Assembly (NCBI GenBank): GCA_009761415.1
Contig: QUOL01000013.1
Span: forward strand, 672,501-736,500
DNA from: Sarcomyxa edulis
Lineage: Eukaryota > Basidiomycota > Agaricomycetes > Agaricales > Mycenaceae
DNA: 64,000 nucleotides
Direction of reading: 5' to 3'
Part shown: positions 10,045-21,360 of the stretch, piece by piece
How positions within the stretch are numbered: position 1 is the stretch's first letter
Layout of the letters: every line of letters begins with the position of its first letter
The notes under the pieces: model-generated
What the model saw: only the letters and a program-made list of their open reading frames with translations
Told to the model about the DNA's origin: nothing
The model's database searches: none
Program-made: the position numbers and the translations under genes

Positions 10045-13000
10045 CTATACCTCAAATACCTCCTCAACATCCTCTTGAATTTTGTCTTCCTTGTCTATCC
10101 CTTTCGCCTTACCTTCTGCCCCTCTAGGCGTCCTTTTCGGCTCTGGATAGCGTATCTGTCGTTCTTTGAGATCCTTCGCCAGTCTATCTTTGTACTTGAT
10201 CCTCTCCTTCTTCGAAACTCGAGAACACATTGACCATTTCAAAACATCAGGATCTTTCTTGATATCTTCCAGAAAAGCAGGTAGATGGTCCTTCATGAAC
10301 CGGGCTTGGAGTTCTTTGCCTCGTTCTGCAAGTCTTTGCATAAAAACAGAAAGTTCGAAAACGTCTCTGACATTGGCGATGTCATAGACGCGCACATTCC
10401 ATTCCATTATCAGCGCCTGGGACGGAACCTGTTTTGAGATAGTTAAGCACGAATTAGACACGAGAAGAAACGGTTAAGTACTCGCTTTCAATCCTGGGTC
10501 TGGTTCATTATACATGCCCATAGATAGTGCGCCTCGATTACCGTTCGTAACAAATACGTAGACTGGCTGCTTCCGGATCCCCAGTCTTTTCAAAAACTCG
10601 AGTGCTGCTGCGAGATAACTCCGTCCTTGATTGGTGGCCTTACGAATGGTATCATCACTGGCTCTCTTGTACTCCACTAAGAACAAAGGAAGTATTAGAT
10701 CCAAATCAAAATGCAACGCCCCCGGCGAGGCATTATACTTGGCCAAGAACGACTCAAAAATGGTTTTGAAGTCTGTGATTGGTTCTTCCATATCGAGAAG
10801 GTCGATGTTCATTGGCATGGTTGTTTCTGTTGGATCCGGAGTATAGACAATATCAGGTTTGGGGACACCGTTCGCCGTTGAAAAATCCGTGAAGAACGAA
10901 TTCAGGGCCGTCTTCGTTCGTGATTGGAAGTTTTTGACACCGCCTGTCCCCGGTGTCATGCGAGGCCAATTCTGGAGAGGACGATCAGGCCCCTGCGAAG
11001 GGTGCAGACTCTCAACTTTAACATCTCTCTGATATGACTTCAAAGTGGCTGGAGCAGAGGACTCGGGAGTGACGCCAAATTGAAGTGGCTCCTTTGAGCC
11101 TCGCGCAGTCATGCCAGGCGTGGTAGGAACGGAACGCTCCGGAGATGGAGATAGAACGAACTGGAAATCCTCGCCTATTTCAACAGACTGGTCAAATATT
11201 GCTTTGAGACCTGCGATCGTAGTCGATGGCATTTTCTCCCGCAAGGTATGGAATAGAGTTTCGTGGATTTGACGCCCGGCATCAGCACAAGGAACAACGA
11301 GGAGGGTATCGCAAATTCCTGTTAAAGATTCTGCTGCACACCTTTGACGCATTATTCGTTCAAAGCTGGCAGCTGAGAACGCCCGGTCTCGCGTAGCCCG
11401 CAGTTTTTCAACACGAGCTCTAAGAAACCGCATGTGGTCAGTGGCAGCTTCCAATTGACAGAGGCGAGCAACCTTGGCGTCTGAGGGCTCCTCATCACGA
11501 ATATTGGTTTCCATGAGCGAATAGAGACTATAGATGGTGTTCAATATATTATGATAGTCGTTGAGATCTTTCCAGGCCAATGTCGGCTCATCTGAGAGGA
11601 ATTTATCCGTCCAAGGACTGTCTGGAAAATTGACACCACGTTCACAACTAGAGTGACGAAAAGTAAGTTGCCATTAACAACCAGTATAGCTGAATCTGCT
11701 TACATGAGATTTATTGAGTGGATGGCTGTCGAATCGGCGGCAAGAGATGCTTTCAACAAGTATTGATCCCACGCTTGCCGCCGTTCAGCTTCGTTTGCAC
11801 CACGTAGATAGGCAAGATGGTTCCGGATTCTAGCAAGATCGCATGACTCTACGAGACTCGGCAGGCGATCAATCAGAGCTTTTGCTGCAGCATGCTCCAA
11901 AAAATATGTCGGTCCATATAGCCGTCTCTCTCTGAAGAGTTCTTGACGGTACCCAGAAAGGCGAGTACCAAAACTTGGAATGTCGTCCTAGGAAGACGAA
12001 GAGATGACGAGAAACGCAAGACGATATTTACTGGTCACACACCTCATTGTCCCAGCCCTCCACCCATCGGGGTCGAGTGTCCTCTTCATAAATTTCTAGC
12101 ATTTCTTGCATGGAATGGACAATGAAATCCAATTCGCGTGGGACCAGACGCCAACCGACAGTAGAAATATGAGGTACAATCAAGATGTTGCGATCGATAA
12201 GAGACTCAAGTACCGTCCCTACCCTGTCGTAAGTAAGGTCGCTAAGGTCACATCGTCTGCATAGAAGGAGGAGGTCATTATTAGCACTAGCTCGTAGATC
12301 GATAACATATGCATACTGTGAATTTGACCATCGAGACATGATATCCGAAGTTCCTCCTAGTAGTTCTGAACCGACACCGCCTGAATTAGTGGATTCCTCG
12401 GCGTCATCCTGATTAAGATTGTGACTAGAATACTGAGTCATTAGGAACGGTAGGATTGAGAAAATGATGGGGACTTACATGATCATCGGTAAACTGCAGA
12501 ACAAAAATGTTGTCTTGGTCAAAGCTTTGGTGAACGGAAAACAGTGAAGTACGTACGATGATTGTGGACTGTGTATACCATCATGAGTGATGGACATCAG
12601 ACTTTACATCGAAAACGCGACGTACAGTGTAGAGGCCATACTCATAGGTATGGGTTTGGATGACCTCGTATTGAGCGGATCTAAACTTTTCCTGGAGTTG
12701 AGGATCAGTGAAAGGGGGGAAGCCATAGATGCAAATTTCGACGTACGACAATAAATTGAGTCGAGTTGAGCGACGAAGTGATGGCAAAGTATCAACATTA
12801 TTAGAAAACGTACGATGACTCTGGCCTATGTCAAGCTCATTATGAGAAAGTGTATCAAAGAGATTGAACTAGATCACGTACGTCGAATAAGATGTGCCAC
12901 AGGGAGCCGCCTTGCTTGACGAGCCTTGCTCATGGTCGCTAGATATCGAGATGTCAGAGACAAGATGCGGCAAAGGCTCTCAATTTTTATTTACGTCGAA

Positions 13001-14441
13001 GCCTTCAGGCGAGTCGAACGACGTCCAGTCAAAACGTCTTTGGGAAGGGAGGCAGAAGTGTCGGAGACAGGATCAATGCTAGGGTGAAGACAACTCAATT
13101 CCAGTGCAATCGGAACCTCGAGCAAACAAACCTGAAATCTATAGCCTTTTGCACTTGCAGGCGCCATTGTTCGATATATTCCTTGTCCCGGACCGAGATC
13201 CTAGATGCATCTGGGGACCATCCACACAGCGCTAGCAGGAAACCTCGGGCTCGTGTCATGATTCTCGCCGACAGCGCTTTAACATCGTGCTCCAGCCCTA
13301 GGATGAACCGTGCAAAAGACATGCAAGAAAGAGGGTTGAGAAGGTTATATACACCCAGGCCGTGCTCGAAAGAATCTCCGGAAGAAGTCACTACATGAGC
13401 ACTTATCTATACTTCGATCAGTTAGAAACATTCCCAAGAGTAGAAATAGGTCCAACCTCGGTCCCACTTTTCTCCAGCCATCCAATTGCAAGTCGAACAA
13501 TCAGTCCGTCGTTTGAAGTAATGATACAAAGAACGGGTTCATCGAGACCCCAAATTTGCCTCTGTCGAAGAAGGTTAGACATGGCATAGGGCATGGCCTC
13601 GGCGTTGGCCACGCACACCACGGGAACATCGACATGATCTCGTGGTAGATGAGACTCAAGGATATGGGCATGTTCGGGTAGCTCCAGAGATGCGAAAGTT
13701 GGCTGTGAAGAAATCTGAGAACGGAGTGTCTCGTCAGGAAGATCTGGATCATCAAACCAAGATGATCCTCGGCGGCGAACCCGGTAGTCTTGCGTCGCCT
13801 CAAGGCTTAGGTACTCGTGTTGATCGATCGCAACGCAGCGTCGAGGTCCATTCGCCTGATCATCGATATCAAGTCCATCTCCTGTATCGAATCGCATCTC
13901 CGATTCAACGAAAGCCTGGAATTTCTCCTCGAAGATAACAAGATCTTCGTTACTGAGGGTTTGGACGAGCGAGAATTCAAGGGTTCCGCCATGTACAAAG
14001 CCTGCATATTTTCTAACGTAAGAGTGAGCATCGATGCCAGTGATATGGTCAAGAGACGCACCTAGGTACCAGATCTTTCGAAAAACTCTTAAAAAGAGAC
14101 GCAATGAGACCGAATGTGACGGTCTTTGTGAGTTTTGGTTCAATGAGTGCCCTACCAGCTATTGTCCGCAAATCTGCGCAGCTCGACATGACCAGGTCAA
14201 ATACGTCTCTCAAAAGCGGCGGCGATGGTGGTTCTACTCCATTTGTTGGACTGATATCTCCAGCCAACGCCTGCAGCTCGGAAACGAGGTACGCCGAAAA
14301 TGAAGCAGTCTGAGGATGTGGACCATACTCTACCCATTGCGGAAGGCGATCTAACAGTCGATTTGTGATGGGTTTGACTGTGGCGGGCCAGTGGGACACA
14401 GAGGTGATAGAATGAACCTGGAGTTGACGGGAGGAGTTCAT
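10045..14441 (-). CDS. Large protein with PD-(D/E)xK nuclease-like domain, function unknown
   Basis: At least eight minus-strand coding blocks seem to form one gene. Clear ones are 14441-14062, 14012-13468, 13390-about 13130, 12441-12055 (approximate), about 11975-11704, about 11648-10490 and 10461-10045. Near 10660-10715 the protein reads HFDLDLILPLFLVEYKR, followed by a Gln-containing helix (ATNQGRSYLAAALEFLK). This is the D...ExK core of restriction-endonuclease-like folds, as in the PD-(D/E)xK domain of many mushroom hypothetical proteins. The rest is helical and unrecognised, with a Lys/Glu-rich tail. Splicing is uncertain between 12.45 and 13.1 kb and at 10.46-10.5 kb, where phases do not match cleanly, so a frameshift or pseudogene cannot be excluded. 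The start is the first in-frame ATG, but the frame is open upstream to about 14715. It is divergent from the kinase at 14838. Confidence 0.5.
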
Positions 14442-14837
14442 ATATGAACTCGAACCGTCTGTAATGCGGCGTCGAAGTTTGTACTTCGGTCTTTCAAGCA
14501 ACTTCCAAGCTTGACTCGATAGACTCAAAGGCTGAGGAAGCTCGAAGGATTGATAGTAGTCCCGATCAATTGTGGGATCGAGGCACCGATGGCAATAGCG
14601 TCGGAATGTCGAACGATGAGCGTTAAAACATATATGATAGCAGGTTAAAAGAAGAACTTCAAGTTGAAGAATGTACGGCCGTCGTCGCGATTGGCGACCG
14701 TTTGACGTGAGTCACGTGGCGTCGCCCTTCTCCACGCCGCACGATAGTCTTCGTGCTTAAGTACTTACTACTGAGTACCTCTACGTCAGATCTTCTTTAC
14801 AACGTCTCCTAGCAGGTCCTGCCGCTTAATTTGCACG
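14442..14837. promoter_or_regulatory. Divergent promoter region between nuclease-like gene and small kinase
   Basis: About 400 bases separate the chosen starts of the two divergent genes. The nuclease reading frame stays open to about 14715 and encodes a plausible Cys/His-bearing stretch, so part of this may be coding if an upstream exon supplies the ATG. The sequence near 14710-14720 contains gtcacgtggcg, which includes a CACGTG E-box. That site is noted only as a sequence match. Confidence 0.35.
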
Positions 14838-15617
14838 ATGCGAGAACTCGTCGGTGTGTACGAACAATGGAACGGCGCAGCTTATTTATTTCTGCGTTCA
14901 GTCGTTGTCTGGAAGGACGGTGAAAATTTCTATCGTACATGTTTGCCAATTCGGCAATCGGAAATCACTGACACAACTCTCGACACTCTACCTCATAGTG
15001 ATATAGTTCCTCGCGAGCACTACTGTGGCTCCTGGGACGATACTTTCACCGAAGCACCCAATCCTCTCCCTCTCGACTCTTTTCTCAAACGTCGTTCTCT
15101 CATCTTATACGACGGAACACCTAGTGTCGGTGGGCAACTGGTTATCGAGGCTCATATCCTAGAAAAACTCGCTAAGAACCCTCATCCGAATATCGTCACT
15201 TACTACGGATGCGTCCGAGAAGGTGATCTGCTCAGTGCCATATGCATCAAGCGATACCCGACCACGCTCGATGGCGAGATTGAAAACCTTCGTCTGTCTC
15301 CTACTCGTCAGCGGCTCATTCTTGATGGTCTTGCAGCTGGATTAAGCCATTTGCATGCCATGGGGCTGGTGCATAATGATCTCAACCCAGATAATGTCAT
15401 GCTCAATGATGACGGGACGCCAGTCATCATAGACTTCGACATCTGCAGAGAGGAAGGTGACGTCTGCTCCCCGGGGACGCCTGGGTGGGCTCGTCCTCAA
15501 GCGGGAAGCCAACCGTGCACAAAAGAGAATGACCTATACGCCCTCGGGCTGATTAAGCGTTACCTGGAGGGTGATTATGATGGGACAGATTATGGCTTCG
15601 ACGAACTTGGATTCTGA
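14838..15617 (+). CDS. Small protein-kinase-like protein (HND/DFD type), copy 1
   Basis: A single 259-codon exon encodes a compact kinase fold. Sequence shows NPHPNIVTYYGCVREGD (a C-helix/beta-4 type motif), catalytic loop LVHNDLNPDN in which the usual Arg of HRD is Asn, and VIIDFDIC in which DFG reads DFD. The catalytic Asp and the Asn five residues later are kept, so phosphotransfer is plausible. A later GTPGW and ENDLYALGLIKRYLEGD resemble the activation-loop end and F-helix. No glycine-rich loop is obvious. Proteins of this kind occur in many copies in Agaricomycetes and are uncharacterised. A paralogue lies at 38.7-39.7 kb. The gene is divergent from the nuclease-like gene. Confidence 0.8.
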   Translation: MRELVGVYEQWNGAAYLFLRSVVVWKDGENFYRTCLPIRQSEITDTTLDTLPHSDIVPREHYCGSWDDTFTEAPNPLPLDSFLKRRSLILYDGTPSVGGQLVIEAHILEKLAKNPHPNIVTYYGCVREGDLLSAICIKRYPTTLDGEIENLRLSPTRQRLILDGLAAGLSHLHAMGLVHNDLNPDNVMLNDDGTPVIIDFDICREEGDVCSPGTPGWARPQAGSQPCTKENDLYALGLIKRYLEGDYDGTDYGFDELGF

Positions 15618-16115
15618 TGCAGGCGAGGGAATTGTTACTTTTTCTTGTTCGATCTCTGACCAGTCTACGTCCTACCGATACAGATAATAGCTTTGTCGAC
15701 ATTGGGGGTGAATCGAGTTGCTTCCCTCTTTCAAAGTTGACCTGTTGATTGGTGAACTATCTATATGTCTATCTGAAGAAAATGTCGATGCCGTTTGATA
15801 TTTTGTAATGACACGATATTGGTTGAGGACTGTGCTCTTCTGTAATTCGAAACTCATCAGTGCGGGCGAACGATGTGATATCATCCTTGAAATCCCGCCG
15901 GAATCCTAGTTCTGAAAAGATACATCATGAACACGGATACACCGTAGATTGTGCAAAGTGTGATTGTAGATGGATAAGCTCTTCGTGATTGAGTGGGGGT
16001 AGAACGTCCGGGAAAGAGTTTGAAGCAGACAACCATACTCATCGACTGGGGTTTCTCACAAGCCCTCACATTCCCCCGCCCCATGCATATCTTCAATCCT
16101 AACCCAACCCAACCA
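15618..16115. other. Intergenic 3' region, no gene seen
   Basis: Two genes converge here: the small kinase (plus) and the mitochondrial-type protein (minus). The frames present are short, AT-rich and without motifs. It most likely holds the two 3' UTRs. Confidence 0.5.
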
Positions 16116-17116
16116 CTACTTCCCCTTCCCACCCATACCAGCCCCAGCATCTCCACACGCAGTAGGCGTTGGCGCGCCTGTCGTCTCACCTCCTCCACCA
16201 TTACCACCACCAAGGACCTTAGCAAGACTAGCCCTGAGGGTATGATAGACAGCCTGGTGGGGAGCGGGGTGGATGGAGTTCACGATGTGGGTTTGGATCT
16301 GGCCAGTTAGGGGAGAGAATGTGTATGTGGAGTTTCTGTACGGGGAAGGTCAATCGATGAGAAACACGAGATAACGGATGTCTTTGGGAAAGGGGAGGGA
16401 AAGGGGGAAGCGGAATGGAACAAAACTCACACCTCCCATTGCCCCTTAGCTCCACTGACTCTGGCAGCACCGGTAACATTCAACCCGACAAATACACTTT
16501 TCTCTCTGGATCGATGCGTTACTGCCTCCTTTCCGGGATGTTGCAGTTCGGCCCCCTCGTTGGCTGCTCCGCCTGGTTCTGCAGTGCCATGTGGGAGAGT
16601 TCCGGGTGTTTGGACTGTTGTACGTTTCAGCTCGACGTGAATGTCGGCGTAAAGAGCGTTGAGTGTGTGACGAATGAATGCTGATGAAGCCATGTATAAT
16701 GGCAAGGCTGGATGGGGTTGATTTAGTTAGTACCATTGGGATTTGAATGGGAAGGGCGAGAACGTGCATTCGACATGGAATGTTTTTGGGAATGGAGCGG
16801 GGAGGGGAGTAGGTGGAGTGTAGGATAGACGTATTTTGGGACTGTAAATTGAATCCTCTTGGTCATGTTCTAAGGATGTGAGGAGGCCGGTCGAGAAGAA
16901 GGTGGGCAGAGTTTGTTGAAGTATGAAGATGGCACGACCTGTACGAAGTTCCCATTCTGCATCGGAGATGGGCGGAGGGGGAGGAGAAGATGGGGATGGT
17001 GGAGGGGGAGATGTTGAGTCTGGGGGAAGGGTAGAGCGAAGACCAAGAGATGCAGAGGAGTAGAGACGTCTGGGGAAGAGTCTGGCAGTGGAAGACGTGA
17101 ACCGGAGGAGAGACAT
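16116..17116 (-). CDS. Conserved fungal protein with mitochondrial presequence
   Basis: Three exons (17116-16768, 16707-16431, 16335-16116) join to 281 residues. The first 25 residues (MSLLRFTSSTARLFPRRLYS) are rich in Arg and Ser without acids, as in a mitochondrial targeting peptide. After a proline-rich linker comes a segment with IYSPKIRLSYTPP and later YTFSPLTGQIQTHIVNSIHP. The layout recalls the small NTF2-like DUF2358 proteins (animal C6orf136), but I am not certain of that family. The first intron (16767-16708) appears to start with GC, because only that site keeps the frame. The start codon lies 40 bases after the stop of Psf1 on the same strand. The tail is Gly-rich. Confidence 0.65.
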
Positions 17117-17156
17117 GGCATGTCACGCTGTGACACAGCTCTTGTGTGACAGAAAT

Positions 17157-17807
17157 CTACTCGCGGACTTCCTGCAAATAACCTTGCACGATCAAATGTT
17201 CAACATCTCCTCGTCGCACAACAACTCGCTCTCCTTTCCTAAAATCGATACTACCCAACTCTGTCTCAATTACCCCACAATCTCGCACGACTCGCACCGC
17301 AACATGCAGGTCCTTTGGTGGATGCGTGATCGACGCTGTGATGTCTAGGTCCGACGAAAACTCTGATCGGTACAGCAGCACAGACGCGTTGTATTGTCGC
17401 AGATAATCTACTTCATGTGGTGATAGCTTGCTGCGCGTCTCGGAAGTCGGTGAGAGCATGTGTGGCAAAGCACCGCCTACAGACCAGTAAAGGTCTCGCA
17501 GTCGATCCAGTCGGTGAGCGTGGTATGCGAGTAAACATCGTTTGTTTCGCTGGATCGCCGTCTGCATGATCAAGAGAGAGGCAGGTGGTTCCACTGCCTC
17601 ACCACCCCCTGCAGCAGCTTCTTCTTCCATGAGTGCGAGCTGCAGTGCGAGTGGATGTGCTGCTTTTTCGAGATCTCGTTGTTCTCTGATGATGGAGCGT
17701 ACGAGAGAGTCGTTGTATTTGAGAAGAGTGTCGGTTAGAGTGGATCGTCGTGATTCCATGATGAGTTGGGTGGCAAGTTCGCAGAATTGTCGTCCATCGT
17801 TGCTCAT
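17157..17807 (-). CDS. PSF1: DNA replication complex GINS protein Psf1
   Basis: A single exon encodes 216 residues. Psf1 is one of four subunits of GINS, which joins Cdc45 and Mcm2-7 to form the replicative helicase. Recognisable family features include LLIMQTAIQRNKRCLLAYHA followed by RLDRLRDLYWSVGG, the YLRQYNASVLLYRSEF helix and the C-terminal B domain with PPKDLHVAVRVVRDCG and a hydrophobic end (HLIVQGYLQEV). The length fits fungal Psf1 (about 200-220). The ATG at 17807 was chosen because it gives the family start (MSNDGRQFCELA); an in-frame ATG 36 codons upstream adds unrelated residues. A transposon-like element begins about 105 bases upstream of this start. Confidence 0.9.
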   Translation of the reverse strand: MSNDGRQFCELATQLIMESRRSTLTDTLLKYNDSLVRSIIREQRDLEKAAHPLALQLALMEEEAAAGGGEAVEPPASLLIMQTAIQRNKRCLLAYHAHRLDRLRDLYWSVGGALPHMLSPTSETRSKLSPHEVDYLRQYNASVLLYRSEFSSDLDITASITHPPKDLHVAVRVVRDCGVIETELGSIDFRKGERVVVRRGDVEHLIVQGYLQEVRE

Positions 17808-17912
17808 CGTGAGTCGTGACGGTTCGTGGACGAGAGTGTTGGTGACAAGAGAAAGAGTGCGATCATGTGACTGTGACCGGATATCCTTGGCCGTCACTTG
17901 TACGTAAACGTA

Positions 17913-18997
17913 CACTGCTAGCCCGGAGTTTACTGGCTTTCGTCAATCGATCAAAATCTAAGAAAGCCAGATCACTAACAGCAGAACTAAGGCAAACAGA
18001 TTGGTGAAATCCTCTGATTCGGCAGATTGGTGGAGTCCAGTAAAAAAATCAGTGAAAGCCAGTTGACCGATCTGAGGGTTTCGGTGAGAGCTCGGGACGG
18101 CTTGATCCGACATAACTTGGCGAGAAAACGTGAAGTTGAACTTTGGTTGAACTCAAGTTGAATTTGAAGTTTTCTCTCAATCGCACCCAACTTCGAGTCG
18201 ATGATAGTGCCCTGGTGAACTCAGCCTCAGAACTGCCATCGAGTTTGTTTTGACATTCTCGCTCATTTTTCATTGCTCACATCCTTGGCAGCGCGACGAT
18301 GCAGCACCATTAGTCCCTATCAAGGTTCCACGAGGAGGCGATACTGGATTCTGGACTCGACGAGCTCTACACCGAGAATGGGAATAATCGAAAATCGGAC
18401 TCGTGGACTGCGTGAGTACTCTCTTGCAGTTATTTATCTGCGCATACTGCTAATGCACATCTCAGTTGGGGGAAGGGCATCATCGAGACCGATAAGACGA
18501 GATATATTCGATCATCCGGAATCCACCATGCGACGCGGCCTGGGCTCAACGAGGATCACAACGATCCAGACATAGAGGGAGCCGCCAGAGAAGACGAGTA
18601 CTTTATGAACGGGGGTGTCAGTATCGGTGATTTGGGCGATCTGGCTTCAACGATAGTCCCCCAACTTGATACATTGCAGTCCTTCGGTTAACTCAACCAC
18701 TCTCAAGCTTCTATTCATTGCGTACAATAATCTAACTCAATAGAATCTCAATATATGCTCGTTATGAAAGATATTTAACAGCAAATTCTGAGTACTGGCG
18801 TGGCGGGTCTCCTGCTATCTGCACACGTGCTGCAGCACTGCCGCTGACATACCGCCAAGCAGTCAGATCACTGGAAACCAGTTAACGGACAGCTGCATCC
18901 ACCAATCTGCCAAATCAGAGGATTTCACCAGGCGCGCCTTAAGGATTTCATTAGTCATCAAATCTGCTGGAAGCCAGTAAACTCCGGGCTAGCAGTG
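17913..18997. mobile_element. Non-autonomous DNA transposon with terminal inverted repeats and TA target duplication
   Basis: Bases 17910-17939 and 18971-19000 are perfect 30-base inverted repeats (element end CACTGCTAGCCCGG). Trimming one TA from each side leaves a 1,085-base element flanked by TA, the target duplication of Tc1/mariner/pogo elements. Further inside, gtgaaatcctctgatt at 18004 is repeated inverted at about 18899-18928 with one mismatch over 30 bases, so the inverted repeat extends over more than 100 bases with gaps. Internal frames encode no transposase. It lies in the divergent intergenic space between PSF1 and kinase-like copy A, and its right end is 70 bases from copy A's start. 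Confidence 0.8.
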
Positions 18998-19069
18998 TAC
19001 TACCCGATGCGGCAATGCCGGTTCGTTACGTTCGTGTCCGAGCTGGCAAAGGTTGCTCGTAGTCTGACC

Positions 19070-21156
19070 ATGGTGGCCATTTCTCTAGAACATTATCTCA
19101 GCCTCCATATCCCAGTAGCCTCTACACCCAAGGAGTCGGACGATAGACTTTCTGATGATATCGCAGAGGAGGTCATCGAATTCAGGATATGGCCCTGGCT
19201 CGAACACTCAGTCGCCACAAGTTCCTATTACATCGACTGGTTCAGAACACGGAGATACGACACCTTAGACACGGATGACGATCTCTCATTTGCAAGGTTG
19301 GATCAGTCATTTCATATTTTACGACTGTAACACTGAGGACGGTTTATATGGCATGTCAATCCACAGTAGTGCTGTCGATGCTAAATATGTTCAGCCAGTG
19401 TTACGGATTGCAAGCAAGTTTTTTGAATGGTCTTGGAATGCCCCGCCATTAAAAGTTTCTTCGGAGCGAAGTCCTCGTGGTACGCGATCTTCCACAGTCG
19501 ATTTTTGGTGGATGCTTTTTCTCATGCTCTCATGTTCACCCAGGTGCCTGGAAGACCCGGATATTTACTAGCGGAGATGCCGAATTGTGGGCCATGACCT
19601 TGAACACTCGAGTCGATTGGAGTGAATTTAAGAAGTGCCTTTGTGTTGTCATCTTCGTAGTAAGCTTCAGCTCGCGGAGAATGACTTTTCTTTGACTATA
19701 CGATATCTGCAGGACAACGATACAATACGTGTCGACGATTTCCCTTTGCGACAAACGTCAACATTTCGATCCTCCACATCTGCGGGCCGTCTAATGATGG
19801 ACTTGCTTGATACGTGTAGGGAAACTGAGGCAACATATGGAATCATCACGGACGAGAGGATCTCTCTCGTTTACGGTCATCAGATCCATTTTCCGCAGGT
19901 GGACATCGTATCTCATACTCAAATACCACTCCGGAAGCTTCTGGTTATTTTCATCCTCCACATAGCACGATCGTGCGGTTTATGCCGTTTTGGTAATTTT
20001 GAAATGCCGTATCTGGGAGCGCTCAATGACGGTAATGCCGCATTGGAGTCACTTGATATCGTTAAACGTGAAAGGCGTAGCTTCCGTGATTTTGATGTCT
20101 ACACCATGCAGCGCGTTCCAAGAGAATGGCGGCGTTTCTACTTCTGGAAGCTTCATGTGGAGACTCAGGCCCTCCGGACTATCATGAATGTCGGGAGCAC
20201 CTTCTCTATCGGAGTTAATAAATTTGTGCGCCAGGAGTCACTTTACAGATCACCTTTTCCTTCAGTCACCCCCGCGCAAGAAACACTGGAGATGGCAAGT
20301 CGTCATCTGCGACCAAGAGATGCTGTCTTGGACGCTCTTCTGAAAGACAATAGCGACCTCACTTTTGAAGTAACAAAAGTGATCCGGAGTGGTCCTAATC
20401 ATTGGTCGCAGGTCTTCTTTGGCCATATTGTCAATGATGGCGAGCGTGTTCTGTGTCTAAAAGTCTTCGACGAACGCTTTTTCCATATGCCACTCGAACC
20501 TGATTGGGAAGACACCTTCACAGAACCTGTCAACAGACGGCTTGCGACATTTAACCCTGCAGTCGAGCTCGTGCAGCGTGAGGAAGGTGTCTATGACCGT
20601 GTACGATACCTGCAAGGATCTTTGATCCCACATTGTTATGGCTTCCATGAGGTGCGTATTCAGAAGGAGTCATCGCTATACTTACCTGAGGTCTGGTAAT
20701 TCAGATCACAGCGCCGGATGGTTGGAAGTCGTACGGCTTACTCCTGGAAGTTATCGACGGTCCATCGCTCGGCAAATTTGGAGCTAGGGATCTTCCAGCA
20801 GATAGCTCATCTATATTTGTATGTGGCATTTTAACTCTCTCGGCGTCCATTTTTGAGCTCAGGCTAATTTCTTCCAGATAACGAGATTGAGACACTGTCT
20901 GAGGGCTCTCAAATTTGCTGGGATTTCACAAACGGATTGGCATCCTGACAACATCCTCTGCCCTCCTGTATCTGGAGAAGCTCTCCCAGCTATCGTATTC
21001 ATTGATTTTGCGTTCGCGTGTCAATCGCTGGAGAACACCACCCTACCAAGCGACGAGGTGGAGCTTTTTGCGGAAATGTTGAAGAAGGATCCGGTAGGAC
21101 TTCCAGGCGAATTGGTGGATTCTTTGTGGCTCCCAGCACTCGAGCCTGAGTACTGA
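19070..21156 (+). CDS. Kinase-like paralogue (KLP) copy A, intact
   Basis: Six exons (19070-19296, 19367-19479, 19544-19659, 19713-20651, 20705-20818, 20878-21156) join to 595 residues. Residues 1 to about 370 match no domain I know; conserved points within the local family are the N-terminal FRIWPW and RTRRYD, and later FRDFDVYTMQRVPREW. From about 375 a diverged kinase fold follows: Lys402 in RVLCLKVFDERFF, IPHCYGFHE, LLLEVIDGPSL, catalytic loop QTDWHPDN (Asp523, Asn528), and IDFAFA in place of DFG (Asp546). The Asp-to-Asn spacing is canonical, so activity is plausible. The C-terminus is LEPEY. There is no signal or membrane segment. The start was placed by alignment with copy E (MVAISLEHYL against MVVISLERYL). 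Function is unknown. Confidence 0.85.
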
Positions 21157-21360
21157 ATATTGACGGATGATAAACGGTGCTTCGTATTTTCTTCATCTCC
21201 ATGACATACGCTTGCAATATAGACTATGTGTTCCACCTGGGAATATAGTCTTGATGTCTAATTTCCGTATCTGCGCAAGATTCGATTGGAAATTTTGTAC
21301 GTTCGAGTCTGGAATTAATTTCATGATTGATCATTACAGAATCCTTCGTCATGTTATTCG

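Noticed and set aside
17808..17915. 36-residue N-terminal extension of Psf1
   Set aside because: The extension is outside the family, and MSNDGRQF matches the family start.
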